Part shown: piece after piece, positions 39,228 to 48,217 of the stretch | Position numbering within the stretch: position 1 is the first letter of the stretch | Layout: each line of letters begins with the position of its first letter | Source of the DNA: Malaciobacter molluscorum LMG 25693 | Lineage (GTDB): Bacteria; Campylobacterota; Campylobacteria; Campylobacterales; Arcobacteraceae | Length of the DNA: 64,000 bases | Direction: 5' to 3' | NCBI RefSeq assembly: GCF_003544935.1 | Contig: NZ_CP032098.1 | Location: 310,001 to 374,000 of the forward strand | Translations under genes and position numbers: made by a program | Notes under the pieces: model-generated | Told to the model about the DNA's origin: nothing | Database searches by the model: none | What the model saw: only the letters and a program-made list of their open reading frames with translations

Positions 39228-40513
39228 GTTATAATGAAAAATTTTGTTCAAGTATAGAAAAAAGTAATTACAATAAATTAGATGAAAAATCACAAGTTTT
39301 TATAAAAGAGCTATCATTTACTTATCAGTTTTCTTTTCAAGAATTAAAGCAAATAATTGATTTTGCAATTGATTTTAAAATGTGGCATGAAAAAGAGATT
39401 TTTGAAGTTTGTAAAGATGAATATTCTAATAGAAAAGAGTGTTTTAATCATATTAGAAATATTTGGCAAGAACTAAGAAAAAGACCAAATTCATATAGTA
39501 AATTTACAAAACAACTTTATAAAGATGATGTAAGAAAAATATCTTTTAGGAATTTTCAAGGAGAAAGAGCAGCTTTGGGGTCATGCCCTGTTGCAAGTCC
39601 TAATACAAGATGTTGTAATCTTTTAACACTTGATGCTGTTCAATCATGTGGTTTTGACTGTTCATACTGTTCAATCCAATCTTTTTATAATCAAGATAAA
39701 GTAGGCTTTGATGTAAACTTTAAAGATAATCTAAAAAATTTAAAACTTGATGCAAATGAGATTTATCATATAGGAACAGGTCAAAGTTCTGATTCTTTGA
39801 TGTGGGGAAATAAAGAGGGAATTTTAGATGCTTTATTTGAGTTTGCTAAAAATAATCCAAACGTAATACTTGAATTTAAAACAAAATCAAATAATGTAAA
39901 ATACTTTTTGGAAAATGATGTTCCAGCAAATATAATTTGTACTTGGTCTTTAAACACTCCCACAATTATTGAAAATGAAGAGCATTTAGCTGCAAGTTTA
40001 GAAAAAAGAATTGCTGCTGCTAAAAAAGTTAGTGAGAAGGGTATTTTAGTTGGTTTTCACTTTCATCCAATAGTGCATTATGAAAACTATTTAAATGAAT
40101 ATGAAGAGGTGTATCAAACATTAATAAATACATTTGATGCAAAAAAAGTTGCACTTGTTTCTATGGGAACACTAACATTTATAAAACCAGTTATAAATAA
40201 AATAAGAAGTAGAAACTTTAAATCAAAAATACTACAAATGCCTATGGTTGATGCAAATGGAAAACAATCTTATCCATTAGAAATAAAAAAAGAGATGTTT
40301 AAACATGCATATGATACTTTTAAAGCTTGGCATAAAGATGTATATTTCTATCTTTGTATGGAAGATGAATCTTTATGGAAAGATGTTTTTGGATATGAAT
40401 ATTCAAGCAATAATCAAATGGAAGATTTTATGAAAATGAGTTATATGAATAAAATCAAACAAAACTCACCTTCTCATAATTTTTCTTTTTCAAGTGATAG
40501 TCTAAGCTTTTAG
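39224..40513 (+). CDS. Spore photoproduct lyase-like radical SAM protein
   Basis: The 429 residues have a radical SAM cluster motif CGFDCSYC (C-x3-C-x2-C), preceded by GSCPVASPNTRCCNLLTLDAVQS. The pattern resembles the SplB family, which in spore formers repairs spore photoproduct in DNA. Campylobacterota do not form spores, so the substrate here is unknown. Later SplB-like features are IYHIGTGQSSDSL, EFKTKSNNV and FHFHPIVHYENY. The frame is open from 39209, but the ATG at 39224 gives a 4-base ATGA overlap with the upstream gene and is preferred. It ends at a strong hairpin. Confidence 0.75.
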   Translation: MSYNEKFCSSIEKSNYNKLDEKSQVFIKELSFTYQFSFQELKQIIDFAIDFKMWHEKEIFEVCKDEYSNRKECFNHIRNIWQELRKRPNSYSKFTKQLYKDDVRKISFRNFQGERAALGSCPVASPNTRCCNLLTLDAVQSCGFDCSYCSIQSFYNQDKVGFDVNFKDNLKNLKLDANEIYHIGTGQSSDSLMWGNKEGILDALFEFAKNNPNVILEFKTKSNNVKYFLENDVPANIICTWSLNTPTIIENEEHLAASLEKRIAAAKKVSEKGILVGFHFHPIVHYENYLNEYEEVYQTLINTFDAKKVALVSMGTLTFIKPVINKIRSRNFKSKILQMPMVDANGKQSYPLEIKKEMFKHAYDTFKAWHKDVYFYLCMEDESLWKDVFGYEYSSNNQMEDFMKMSYMNKIKQNSPSHNFSFSSDSLSF

Positions 40514-40519
40514 ACTATC
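40496..40519. terminator. Bidirectional terminator between the radical SAM gene and the LysE gene
   Basis: GATAGTCTAA (40496-40505) pairs perfectly with TTAGACTATC (40510-40519) with a 4-base loop, between convergent stop codons. A short TTT run follows on the plus strand. Confidence 0.6.
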
Positions 40520-40520
40520 T

Positions 40521-41153
40521 TTAAATATTAGATGAAGCTACTTTTATCCCTAATGCTATAAGTATAACACCTATTGCTTTTTCTATTTTAGCTTTGTAAG
40601 ATTTGAATCTATTTAAAATTATTGGATGGCTTAAAAATAAAGATACTAAACTAAACCAAATGAAATGTGCTGTACTAATTATAACTCCATAAATAAGTTG
40701 AACTAAGATAGGTGTATGTACATCTACAAATTGAGTGAATATACTAAGAAAAAATATAGTTGCTTTTGGATTTAGTACATTTGTAAAAAAGCCAATTTTA
40801 AATGATTTAAAGTTAGATATATCTTTTTTAACACCTTCTATTTTTAGATCTAATTTTGAATCTGATTTTAAGTTTTTATAACCAATATAAATAAGATATG
40901 CAGCAGCAATATATTTTATTATAGAAAATAAAATTATTGAATTTGAGATAACAATTGCAAGTCCTGCTATACAATATAATAGGTGGATCCAAATAGCTAC
41001 ACTAATTCCCAATGCAGAATAAAGACCAGATTTTTTTCCATGTAATAAAGTATTCCTTGTTACCATAACAAAATCAACACCAGGACTAATAGCCATAAAT
41101 ATTGCAATTGTAGAAACTGCAATAATTTGTGGTAAATAGTTTAAAACTTCCAT
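40521..41153 (-). CDS. LysE/RhtB-family amino acid exporter
   Basis: The 210 residues form about six membrane helices. The family N-terminus ISPGVDFVMVTRNTLLHGKKSGLYSALGIS is clear, and GFFTNVLNPKATIFFLSIFTQFV is the second conserved LysE signature. These proteins export amino acids such as lysine, homoserine or threonine; the substrate cannot be read here. It follows the flavoprotein gene by 11 bases and is probably cotranscribed with it. Confidence 0.88.
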   Translation of the reverse strand: MEVLNYLPQIIAVSTIAIFMAISPGVDFVMVTRNTLLHGKKSGLYSALGISVAIWIHLLYCIAGLAIVISNSIILFSIIKYIAAAYLIYIGYKNLKSDSKLDLKIEGVKKDISNFKSFKIGFFTNVLNPKATIFFLSIFTQFVDVHTPILVQLIYGVIISTAHFIWFSLVSLFLSHPIILNRFKSYKAKIEKAIGVILIALGIKVASSNI

Positions 41154-41164
41154 ATTTTTTCCTT

Positions 41165-41728
41165 TTAGCTATTTAAATATTTAGATAAAGACGAACTCCA
41201 TTCATCACTTTGTAAAAGTTTTTTGTACTCATCTGCTTTGTTTTCAAGTTCATCATCTGTTATTTTTAAAGCTTTATAAATATAAAAAGGCATAGTATAA
41301 GTCATTCTTGTAAATCTTGCCATTGTTTCAAATGGTTTTAGAAGTTCATTCATACTTACTTGCATATAAGAACCAGATTGATATGCAAACTCAGGCGAAC
41401 CCATTGTTGTTACAATTTTAAACTCTTTTGTTAAAAGTTTACCACCTTCACTTCCATAAGCAAATCCATATTCTAAGACTTTATCTTGCCAATCTTTTAA
41501 CAGTCCTGGTGAACTAAACCAATAAAATGGAAACTGAAATATAATTCTATCATGTTCTAATAATAATCTTTGTTCTTCTTTTTCATCAATATCTTTAAAA
41601 GATTTATATTTTGAATAAATATCATGTATTGTAATGTTTTTTATATCTTTAATCTTATTTATTAATGCTTTATTTAATCTAGATTCATCAAAGTTTGGAT
41701 GAGCTAAAATAATAAGTGTTTTTTTCAT
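41165..41728 (-). CDS. NAD(P)H-dependent flavoprotein oxidoreductase (quinone reductase/KefF-like)
   Basis: The 187 residues have the flavodoxin-like fold of the NQO1/KefF/MdaB group: LIILAHPNFDESRLNKALI at the FMN phosphate-binding N-terminus, HDRIIFQFPFYWFSSPGLLKDWQDKVLEYGFAYG (the classic family signature) and VTTMGSPEFAYQ. Such enzymes reduce quinones or regulate Kef potassium efflux; no kef gene is nearby. It is first in a likely two-gene unit with the LysE-type exporter. Confidence 0.85.
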   Translation of the reverse strand: MKKTLIILAHPNFDESRLNKALINKIKDIKNITIHDIYSKYKSFKDIDEKEEQRLLLEHDRIIFQFPFYWFSSPGLLKDWQDKVLEYGFAYGSEGGKLLTKEFKIVTTMGSPEFAYQSGSYMQVSMNELLKPFETMARFTRMTYTMPFYIYKALKITDDELENKADEYKKLLQSDEWSSSLSKYLNS

Positions 41729-41868
41729 GAACCAACCTTATTTTAATTTTACATTTTAGGAAATAATTACTTAAAATAACATTACTTTACTTTAGGTAAG
41801 TATTTAAATTTAAATCATTCATTAACATATTTTTAGATAGTATTTCAAAAATTAAAATAAAAGAGTTT

Positions 41869-42486
41869 GTGTTGTTAGAAGTTATTATAAATTATATTGT
41901 TGAAACAGTAGGAACATTGGGATATTTGGGAATATTTATTATGATGTTTTTAGAAAGTTCATTTTTCCCTTTTCCTAGTGAAGTAGTAATGATTCCTGCT
42001 GGATATTTAGTATATAAAAATGAAATGAGTCTTGTATTAGTTTTGTTGTGTGGCATTTTAGGAAGTTTAGCGGGTGCACTTTTTAATTATTTCTTAGCAA
42101 TTAAATATGGAAGAGCTTTTTTGATTAAATATGGGAAGTATTTTTTTATTAGTGAAGAGACTATTCACAAAGTTGAATATTTCTTTAAAGAACATGGACA
42201 TATTTCTACATTTAGTGGTAGATTAATACCTGCTGTTCGACAATATATATCTTTTCCTGCTGGACTTGCTAAAATGGATTTAAAAACATTTAGTTTATAT
42301 ACAATCTTTGGTGCAGGAATATGGGTTATAATTTTGACTGCTCTTGGGTATTTTATTGGTGGAAATGAGCAGTTATTAAAAGAATACTTACATTATATAC
42401 TAATAGCAATATTCCTGTTTTTAATAGTATTAGGATATTTTTATATTAAAAGAAGAAAAAATGAAAGCAATAGTAACAGGATATAG
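41869..42486 (+). CDS. DedA-family membrane protein
   Basis: The 205 residues show the DedA/SNARE-associated (VTT) domain: [23 protein letters not shown] (about 28-49), a [30 protein letters not shown] stretch, and the arginine-containing re-entrant segment [22 protein letters not shown]. The family is linked to undecaprenyl-phosphate or phospholipid translocation and membrane homeostasis. The frame starts with GTG at 41869; a TTG follows immediately as an alternative. Its 3' end overlaps the SDR gene by 26 bases. Confidence 0.9.
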   Translation: MLLEVIINYIVETVGTLGYLGIFIMMFLESSFFPFPSEVVMIPAGYLVYKNEMSLVLVLLCGILGSLAGALFNYFLAIKYGRAFLIKYGKYFFISEETIHKVEYFFKEHGHISTFSGRLIPAVRQYISFPAGLAKMDLKTFSLYTIFGAGIWVIILTALGYFIGGNEQLLKEYLHYILIAIFLFLIVLGYFYIKRRKNESNSNRI

Positions 42487-43093
42487 TTCAGGAATTGGAA
42501 GTGAAATATCTAAAATTCTTGAAAAAAATAAATATGAAGTAATAAAATTAAAAAGTAGGCTTAATGATAAGAAATCTTTGCAACTGGAAATAAAACAGAT
42601 ATTAAAAGAAAATGATATAAATCTTTTGATCAATTGTGCAGGAGTAGGGGTATTTAAACCACATGAAGAGATAGGTATAGATAAAATCCAAGAGTTAATA
42701 GATGTTAATTTAACAGCTCCTATTATTCTTTCAAATTTATGTCTTAGAAGTTTGAAAAAAACAAAAGGACATATAATAAATATATCTTCTATTGAAGCTA
42801 CAAGACATTCAAAATTTTCAGCATTATATACAGCAACAAAAGCAGGACTAAGAAATTTTTCTCTTGCTCTTTTTGAAGAGTTAAGAAAAACAGATGTAAA
42901 AGTGACAAATATAAATCCAGATTTAACAAAAACAAATTTTTTTGATGATTTTAATTTTGAACCAAGTGATAATCACAATGCACATTTAACTGCTGAAAAT
43001 ATAGCAAAAAAAGTTTTTGAAATAATTAACTTTGAAGGTGTTATCACAGATATTACTTTAAGACCTCAAAGATTAGAGATAAAGAAAAAATAA
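42461..43093 (+). CDS. Short-chain dehydrogenase/reductase
   Basis: The 210 residues have the SDR Rossmann motif [14 protein letters not shown] (about 7-20), NCAGVGVF (NNAG-equivalent), the catalytic serine in [15 protein letters not shown] and YxxxK in [11 protein letters not shown]. It is shorter than FabG and lacks its C-terminal signature. Substrate is unknown. The start lies inside the dedA-like gene (26-base overlap), preceded by AAGAAGAAAA, so translation is coupled to it. Confidence 0.88.
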   Translation: MKAIVTGYSSGIGSEISKILEKNKYEVIKLKSRLNDKKSLQLEIKQILKENDINLLINCAGVGVFKPHEEIGIDKIQELIDVNLTAPIILSNLCLRSLKKTKGHIINISSIEATRHSKFSALYTATKAGLRNFSLALFEELRKTDVKVTNINPDLTKTNFFDDFNFEPSDNHNAHLTAENIAKKVFEIINFEGVITDITLRPQRLEIKKK

Positions 43094-43112
43094 GTCATTA
43101 AAAAATGACTTA
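43091..43112 (-). terminator. Terminator of the ThrE-type exporter pair
   Basis: TAAGTCATT (43091-43099) pairs with AATGACTTA (43104-43112) with a 4-base loop. On the minus strand TTTTTTCTTT follows, so it mainly serves the exporter genes, although it also overlaps the SDR stop. Confidence 0.65.
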
Positions 43113-43580
43113 TATGATTGGTCTATTATATCTTATAAAATATAAAGAAGGTAAGGCAAGACCAAAACTAATTGCTCCTAAAATAGATACAGCTTTTAAC
43201 CCATCTTCAATAAATAGTGAAATATGTTCTGGGGTAACTCCATTTGTATTCATCTCTACTAAAGTAATAACTGCATTAAAAGCATATGTTCCTGGAATTA
43301 AAGGAATAATTGCAGCAACTGTATAAATAGGTCTTGGAACAATATATTTTCTTGACCAATAAACAGCTAAAGTACCAAAAAGTAAGCTTGCTAAAAATGT
43401 TGAGATTTCTATATATATTCCTAAATCCATAAAAATACTTCTTAAAGTATATACAATTGCACCACCTAAAGCACAAAACTTTAAAGCAAATTTTGGAACA
43501 TTAAAAACCATTGCAAATCCAACAGCTGGTATTGCTGCAAATATTGCATCTAAAATATACTTAATAATGACATCTTGCAT
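43110..43580 (-). CDS. Threonine/serine exporter-type small membrane subunit (YjjB/DUF3815-like)
   Basis: The 156 residues have about four to five membrane helices with AIFAAIPAVGFAMVFNVPKFALKFCALGGAIVYTLR and PRPIYTVAAIIPLIPGTYAFNAV, the latter containing the PGxxxx motif repeated in ThrE exporters. It is the small half of a split ThrE. It starts 1 base after the large-subunit gene, so the pair is coupled. In other bacteria the YjjP/YjjB pair exports succinate, so the substrate is open. Confidence 0.85.
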   Translation of the reverse strand: MQDVIIKYILDAIFAAIPAVGFAMVFNVPKFALKFCALGGAIVYTLRSIFMDLGIYIEISTFLASLLFGTLAVYWSRKYIVPRPIYTVAAIIPLIPGTYAFNAVITLVEMNTNGVTPEHISLFIEDGLKAVSILGAISFGLALPSLYFIRYNRPII

Positions 43581-43581
43581 C

Positions 43582-44358
43582 TTACCAACCTTTCATATTT
43601 AAAACAGCCATGGCAAAAATAATTCCCATACTTGTAGCTAAAGTCAAAAGAGTTGCTTGCATCCAACGTCCCCATCCCATACTTAAATAGCCTTTTACTG
43701 CATCCAAAAAAGAGTTAATAAATGGAAATCCTGGAACTAATAATAATACACTAGCAGATAGTGCAATATTAGCAGTTGAACTTACCTGTGAAGCTAAACT
43801 AGCAATTAATGTTGCAAAAAAAGCAGTTGTGGCAAATGTAATAATTAAAATAAATTTATGTTTTGCAAGTTGTTGTCTAATAAACATAGCAATACTTGAA
43901 GCTACAAAAGTAACTGCAAAAGCTGGCCAATCGGCACCTCTTAAATAAGCAAAAGAAGCACAAGATAGTCCAATCATAAAAATTATAAGCCATTTATTAT
44001 AGTAGTTAGGTTTTATTTGTTTTAATAATAGAATAGTTTTTTCTGCACCTAATTCAAATTTTTCTAAATCTATACAAAGTCTTTGTACATCATATACAAT
44101 GGACATATTTATTGGTTTGTGATGTGCTTGTCTTGTAGTTGTTACTGATTGATTTGTATTTGAAAGAGTTGTCAAAACAATAGCAGAAGGAATAAGTGAA
44201 ATTTCTACGGATTTTACTCCTAAAGCTTTTCCCATTCTTTTTGTTGTTTGTTCAATTAGTTTGCTCTCTGCACCATATTCAAGCATTAAAACAGCAGCTC
44301 TTATTATTGCTTGTGTTATCTTTGTTTGATATTGATACGTTAATGTTAAGTTACTCAT
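43582..44358 (-). CDS. Threonine/serine exporter-type large subunit (YjjP/DUF1212-like)
   Basis: The 258 residues begin with a cytoplasmic domain holding the family pattern ITQAIIRAAVLMLEYGAESKLIEQTTKRMGKALGV and SLIPSAIVLTT. Five membrane helices from about residue 130 include LVPGFPFINSFLDAVKGYLSMGWGRWMQAT, the conserved PGxPxxN signature of ThrE. It pairs with the adjacent small subunit. An amino-acid or dicarboxylate exporter is expected. Confidence 0.87.
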   Translation of the reverse strand: MSNLTLTYQYQTKITQAIIRAAVLMLEYGAESKLIEQTTKRMGKALGVKSVEISLIPSAIVLTTLSNTNQSVTTTRQAHHKPINMSIVYDVQRLCIDLEKFELGAEKTILLLKQIKPNYYNKWLIIFMIGLSCASFAYLRGADWPAFAVTFVASSIAMFIRQQLAKHKFILIITFATTAFFATLIASLASQVSSTANIALSASVLLLVPGFPFINSFLDAVKGYLSMGWGRWMQATLLTLATSMGIIFAMAVLNMKGW

Positions 44359-44458
44359 ATTTATTTTCCATTTTTGTATTTTATCATTTTTATTAAAAAA
44401 GAAAGAATGGAATTGTATAAATCAGATACAATTTTTAATATAAAATAAATAAACTATA

Positions 44459-45448
44459 TTAAAATATACTTTTTAAAAGACTTGGTTTATAATAGATATA
44501 TATAAATATTATTATTAATATGATTATCCATGATAAAATATAAATTATCATAGATTTTTTTGCCTTTTCTTTTTTATCCCAAAATGTAGGTCGAATACCT
44601 TTTATAAAAAATACTACTTTACTAGCTAAGTTTATAGAAGTGATATTAATTAAAAGTAAAATAGCTGCACCAATTGCAAGTTCACTATTTCCTGAACCTA
44701 ACATAAGTCCTAGCACTGTAGCAGGAGGTAAAAGTGCAGCTGATACCATTACACCAACTAATATACTAGATAAACCTGCTGTAATTGATAGTGAAGCAGC
44801 AGCACCTGATGCTAAAGCAAGAATAAAGGAATCATAGCTAACTTCTGTTTTTGATACTAATTCATATGTATCAAGATTTTGTCCAAAAAATAGTGCAAAA
44901 ATTAATGGGAGTATTATTGCTATAAAGAACCCAAGTAATACTGCTTTTATTGATGAGTACATTAATTGGGCATCACCAATTGAAACTGCAAAACTAAAGG
45001 CCATATTAGGACCTAATAATGGTGCAATAACCATTGCCCCAATTATAATGGCTAAATTATTATGAATAAGTCCTATTGTTGCCACGATTGTTGAAAAAAC
45101 TAATAAAAGAATAAAGTTTGAATTGATATTACTATTTTTCTTTATTTCATTATATATTGCTTCTTTTGATGCAGTTGCTTTTTCTTCTTTTTTATCTTTT
45201 TCTGAGTTCTTAGGTAAATAAGCTTCAATTGGTAAAATTACTATTTTGGATGTTATTTGGTCTCCCATAATATGACAAAAACTATTTATAGCTTCTTGTA
45301 AATAGTAATCTTTTACAATCATTCGTGATATTTGCATACCATCTTTGTCAACAGGATAAAACCGTAAATCTTCAGCTTTTACATTTTCAGCAATTTTTTT
45401 TATAATTTCACTGCTTGATTCATTTAATACAATTTCAAGATATTTCAT
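44459..45448 (-). CDS. DUF389-family membrane protein
   Basis: The 329 residues have a soluble ferredoxin-like N-terminus (about 1-80), a charged linker (KNSEKDKKEEKATASKEA) and then about six membrane helices. They include FILLLVFSTIVATIGLIHNNLAIIIGAMVIAPLLGPNMAFSFAVSIGD, the DUF389 signature, and GVMVSAALLPPATVLGLMLGSG. No biochemical function is established for the family. It is divergent from the duplicated membrane-protein gene, with 68 bases between the start codons. Confidence 0.85.
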   Translation of the reverse strand: MKYLEIVLNESSSEIIKKIAENVKAEDLRFYPVDKDGMQISRMIVKDYYLQEAINSFCHIMGDQITSKIVILPIEAYLPKNSEKDKKEEKATASKEAIYNEIKKNSNINSNFILLLVFSTIVATIGLIHNNLAIIIGAMVIAPLLGPNMAFSFAVSIGDAQLMYSSIKAVLLGFFIAIILPLIFALFFGQNLDTYELVSKTEVSYDSFILALASGAAASLSITAGLSSILVGVMVSAALLPPATVLGLMLGSGNSELAIGAAILLLINITSINLASKVVFFIKGIRPTFWDKKEKAKKSMIIYILSWIIILIIIFIYIYYKPSLLKSIF

Positions 45449-45492
45449 TTAATCTCTTTTTTTATAATGTATCATATTTAAAATAAATATAT

Positions 45493-45498
45493 TATAAT
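45493..45498 (+). promoter_or_regulatory. Probable -10 box of the first membrane-protein copy
   Basis: TATAAT in ATATTATAATTAAAG lies 19 bases before the TTG start, with an AAAGGA site between. The identical box recurs at 46334-46339 before the second copy, so both can be transcribed. Confidence 0.45.
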
Positions 45499-45516
45499 TA
45501 AAGAAAGGACATTTAT

Positions 45517-46308
45517 TTGAAAAAATTTATAAATTATTTTCTTAAAAATTGGAATAAAATATTATTAGTTATATTTACATTAGTTGCATTATCTTTAGCT
45601 TTTAGTTTAAGTATTGATGAAACTGCAAAAAAATTAATAGATGAATCTTTCAAACAAGCAGTTGTTGTTTTTGGTAGTGCCAAAGCCTTAAATGCTGTAG
45701 TATCATTAGCTCAAGGGACTCAACTTGATTTACCTTTTGTGATAGTATCAATTGGTGAAGTTTTAGACCCAATTAATGATTTGGTTGAACAATTTTCTCT
45801 TGTAATGCTAGCAAGTCTTACTTCTCTTGGCATACAAAAAATATTATTAAACTTTGTTACAACCGATATTTATAATTATATACTTACTTTTTTTATAATT
45901 ATTTTCAATTTTTGGCTATTTAAAAGATTTAAAAAAGATGAAAAAATAAGATATATATTTTTTAAAATTACTGTTGTATTACTTTTTTTAAGATTTGCTA
46001 TTCCTTTTATAAGTTATGTAAACGATATTTCATATAATTATTTCGTAAAATCACAATATAATATAGAAATTTTAAATAAAGATATTGAAAAAATAAAAAA
46101 TGAAGTTAGTAAAGTCAATCAAAGTACAATAAAAGAAAAAAATGATAGTTCCTTTTTTCAAAAAGTTAAAGAAAAATTTGATTCTTCATATTATGAGAAT
46201 AAAATAAATGAATATAAAAATGCAGTTAATAGTTCAAGTGAATATATTGTTGATTTAATAATTGTGTTTATATTTCAAACTATATTTTTACCAATACTTT
46301 TTTTATAA
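45517..46308 (+). CDS. Membrane protein of unknown function, upstream copy (C-terminally truncated by the duplication)
   Basis: The 263 residues are identical to the first 263 of the next gene. I do not recognise a family. Hydrophobic helices lie at about 14-31, 90-110, 118-137 and 147-167. A polar coiled-coil-prone segment follows (about 180-238, rich in K/E/N/S), and then a last hydrophobic helix. Reading passes through the duplication junction and stops at once (CTT TTT TTA TAA), so the final 16 residues, including the basic tail, are missing. The start is TTG, 7 bases after AAAGGA. It may still insert in the membrane; activity is unknown. Confidence 0.75.
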   Translation: MKKFINYFLKNWNKILLVIFTLVALSLAFSLSIDETAKKLIDESFKQAVVVFGSAKALNAVVSLAQGTQLDLPFVIVSIGEVLDPINDLVEQFSLVMLASLTSLGIQKILLNFVTTDIYNYILTFFIIIFNFWLFKRFKKDEKIRYIFFKITVVLLFLRFAIPFISYVNDISYNYFVKSQYNIEILNKDIEKIKNEVSKVNQSTIKEKNDSSFFQKVKEKFDSSYYENKINEYKNAVNSSSEYIVDLIIVFIFQTIFLPILFL

Positions 46309-46357
46309 TGTATCATATTTAAAATAAATATATTATAATTAAAGAAAGGACATTTAT

Positions 46358-47197
46358 TTGAAAAAATTTATAAATTATTTTCTTAAAAATTGGAATAAAA
46401 TATTATTAGTTATATTTACATTAGTTGCATTATCTTTAGCTTTTAGTTTAAGTATTGATGAAACTGCAAAAAAATTAATAGATGAATCTTTCAAACAAGC
46501 AGTTGTTGTTTTTGGTAGTGCCAAAGCCTTAAATGCTGTAGTATCATTAGCTCAAGGGACTCAACTTGATTTACCTTTTGTGATAGTATCAATTGGTGAA
46601 GTTTTAGACCCAATTAATGATTTGGTTGAACAATTTTCTCTTGTAATGCTAGCAAGTCTTACTTCTCTTGGCATACAAAAAATATTATTAAACTTTGTTA
46701 CAACCGATATTTATAATTATATACTTACTTTTTTTATAATTATTTTCAATTTTTGGCTATTTAAAAGATTTAAAAAAGATGAAAAAATAAGATATATATT
46801 TTTTAAAATTACTGTTGTATTACTTTTTTTAAGATTTGCTATTCCTTTTATAAGTTATGTAAACGATATTTCATATAATTATTTCGTAAAATCACAATAT
46901 AATATAGAAATTTTAAATAAAGATATTGAAAAAATAAAAAATGAAGTTAGTAAAGTCAATCAAAGTACAATAAAAGAAAAAAATGATAGTTCCTTTTTTC
47001 AAAAAGTTAAAGAAAAATTTGATTCTTCATATTATGAGAATAAAATAAATGAATATAAAAATGCAGTTAATAGTTCAAGTGAATATATTGTTGATTTAAT
47101 AATTGTGTTTATATTTCAAACTATATTTTTACCAATACTTTTTTTACTTAGTTTATATTGGTTTATAAAATCTATTTTTAGTATGAGAAGGCTGTAA
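46358..47197 (+). CDS. Membrane protein of unknown function, downstream full-length copy
   Basis: This 279-residue copy keeps the native C-terminus, FLLSLYWFIKSIFSMRRL, whose positive tail should anchor the last helix on the cytoplasmic side. The rest is identical to the upstream copy: four N-terminal helices, a soluble coiled-coil-like region at about 180-238, and a C-terminal helix. The start is TTG with AAAGGA at the same spacing. No catalytic motif is visible. The only neighbours are a divergent DUF389 gene and a convergent AraC regulator, so context gives no function. Confidence 0.8.
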   Translation: MKKFINYFLKNWNKILLVIFTLVALSLAFSLSIDETAKKLIDESFKQAVVVFGSAKALNAVVSLAQGTQLDLPFVIVSIGEVLDPINDLVEQFSLVMLASLTSLGIQKILLNFVTTDIYNYILTFFIIIFNFWLFKRFKKDEKIRYIFFKITVVLLFLRFAIPFISYVNDISYNYFVKSQYNIEILNKDIEKIKNEVSKVNQSTIKEKNDSSFFQKVKEKFDSSYYENKINEYKNAVNSSSEYIVDLIIVFIFQTIFLPILFLLSLYWFIKSIFSMRRL

Positions 47198-47208
47198 AGT
47201 AATAATAT

Positions 47209-48162
47209 CTAGAAATAGTATTTCCTTTGTTTTATTAATTCTTTTGGTTTTATTCCAAAATATTTTATAAAAGCATTTGTGAAATTTTGTTGGTATTTAT
47301 ATCCCACAAAATTTGATATTTCATAAATAGAAAACTCACTACTTTTTAATAGCTCTTTTGCATATAACATTTTATATTTTAATATCATACTTCCTGGAGT
47401 TGTATTAAATAATTTTTTAAATCCATATTTTAATTTAAATTCATTTATTGCAACTTTTTTTGAAAGGGTATTTATATCTGGATACTCTTTTGTGTACATA
47501 ATAATATCTTTTGCTTTATTTAATGCAAAAATATCTTCTTGTGATAGTTTTATTTTCTGATTTATATTTTTATTGTGAGAGGTTAAGTCAATACATTCAT
47601 TATAAATTATTTCTAATATTTTACTTTGTATATAAATATTGTGTAAATTACCTTTAAATGGTGAATTAAATAACTCTTTGGCTAGATGTATATTTTTTGA
47701 AGTCTCATTTTTTAATGTTAAAGAGGGGAGTTCTTGTATAGCTTTTGAGTGTGATTCAAAAATATCGGAAAAATTTTTTTCTAAAAAATCATTTTTTATT
47801 AAAAGTCCAATTCCTTGTGAATGATTATTTAAAATAGTTGTCATGTTAAATTCATTTATATATGAAATCTTTATATCATTTTTTTTTAAAGTAATATTTT
47901 CTTTTAATAAATTATCTTTATAATTAACTACTCCATCTAAAAGTATTCCAATATATAAACCATTTACTTTTTGCGTCGATTGTATTTGGATATTTTTTTT
48001 AGAAGTAAATCTTGATTTAAAAAATATAATATCTTTCGATATGACCTTTTTTTGAGATTTAATTGAGCCAATATCTTTTGGAAAATTTATAACATAATCA
48101 TTTTCTGTTGAAACTGAATCAATAAAGTCACTCATATCCTCTTGAGTAAAGTTGTAAGACAT
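47209..48162 (-). CDS. AraC-family transcriptional regulator
   Basis: The 317 residues end in a two-HTH AraC domain: INTLSKKVAINEFKLKYGFKKLFNTTPGSMILKYKMLYAKELL, then IYEISNFVGYKYQQNFTNAFIKYFGIKPKEL. The N-terminal 200 residues lack a clear known ligand-binding signature but fit the layout of PchR-type siderophore-responsive activators. It is divergent from a TonB-dependent receptor with a 118-base shared region, the usual arrangement for a regulator that activates its receptor when the cognate siderophore is present. That assignment is an inference. Confidence 0.88.
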   Translation of the reverse strand: MSYNFTQEDMSDFIDSVSTENDYVINFPKDIGSIKSQKKVISKDIIFFKSRFTSKKNIQIQSTQKVNGLYIGILLDGVVNYKDNLLKENITLKKNDIKISYINEFNMTTILNNHSQGIGLLIKNDFLEKNFSDIFESHSKAIQELPSLTLKNETSKNIHLAKELFNSPFKGNLHNIYIQSKILEIIYNECIDLTSHNKNINQKIKLSQEDIFALNKAKDIIMYTKEYPDINTLSKKVAINEFKLKYGFKKLFNTTPGSMILKYKMLYAKELLKSSEFSIYEISNFVGYKYQQNFTNAFIKYFGIKPKELIKQRKYYF

Positions 48163-48217
48163 TTTATCCCTTAATAATTAAAAATAATACTAAAATAAGA
48201 AAAAAGCACTTGAATTT

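Larger units (their letters stand above)
45456..47146. repeat. Perfect 841-bp direct tandem duplication
   Basis: Bases 45456-46305 and 46297-47146 are the same sequence as far as can be compared by eye, offset by exactly 841. The unit covers the promoter, ribosome site and first 263 codons of a membrane-protein gene. The 9-base string CTTTTTTTA occurs at both outer boundaries and at the junction (45456-45464, 46297-46305, 47138-47146), the hallmark of duplication by short-homology misalignment. The lack of any divergence means it is recent, still homogenised, or an assembly artefact. Confidence 0.9.
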
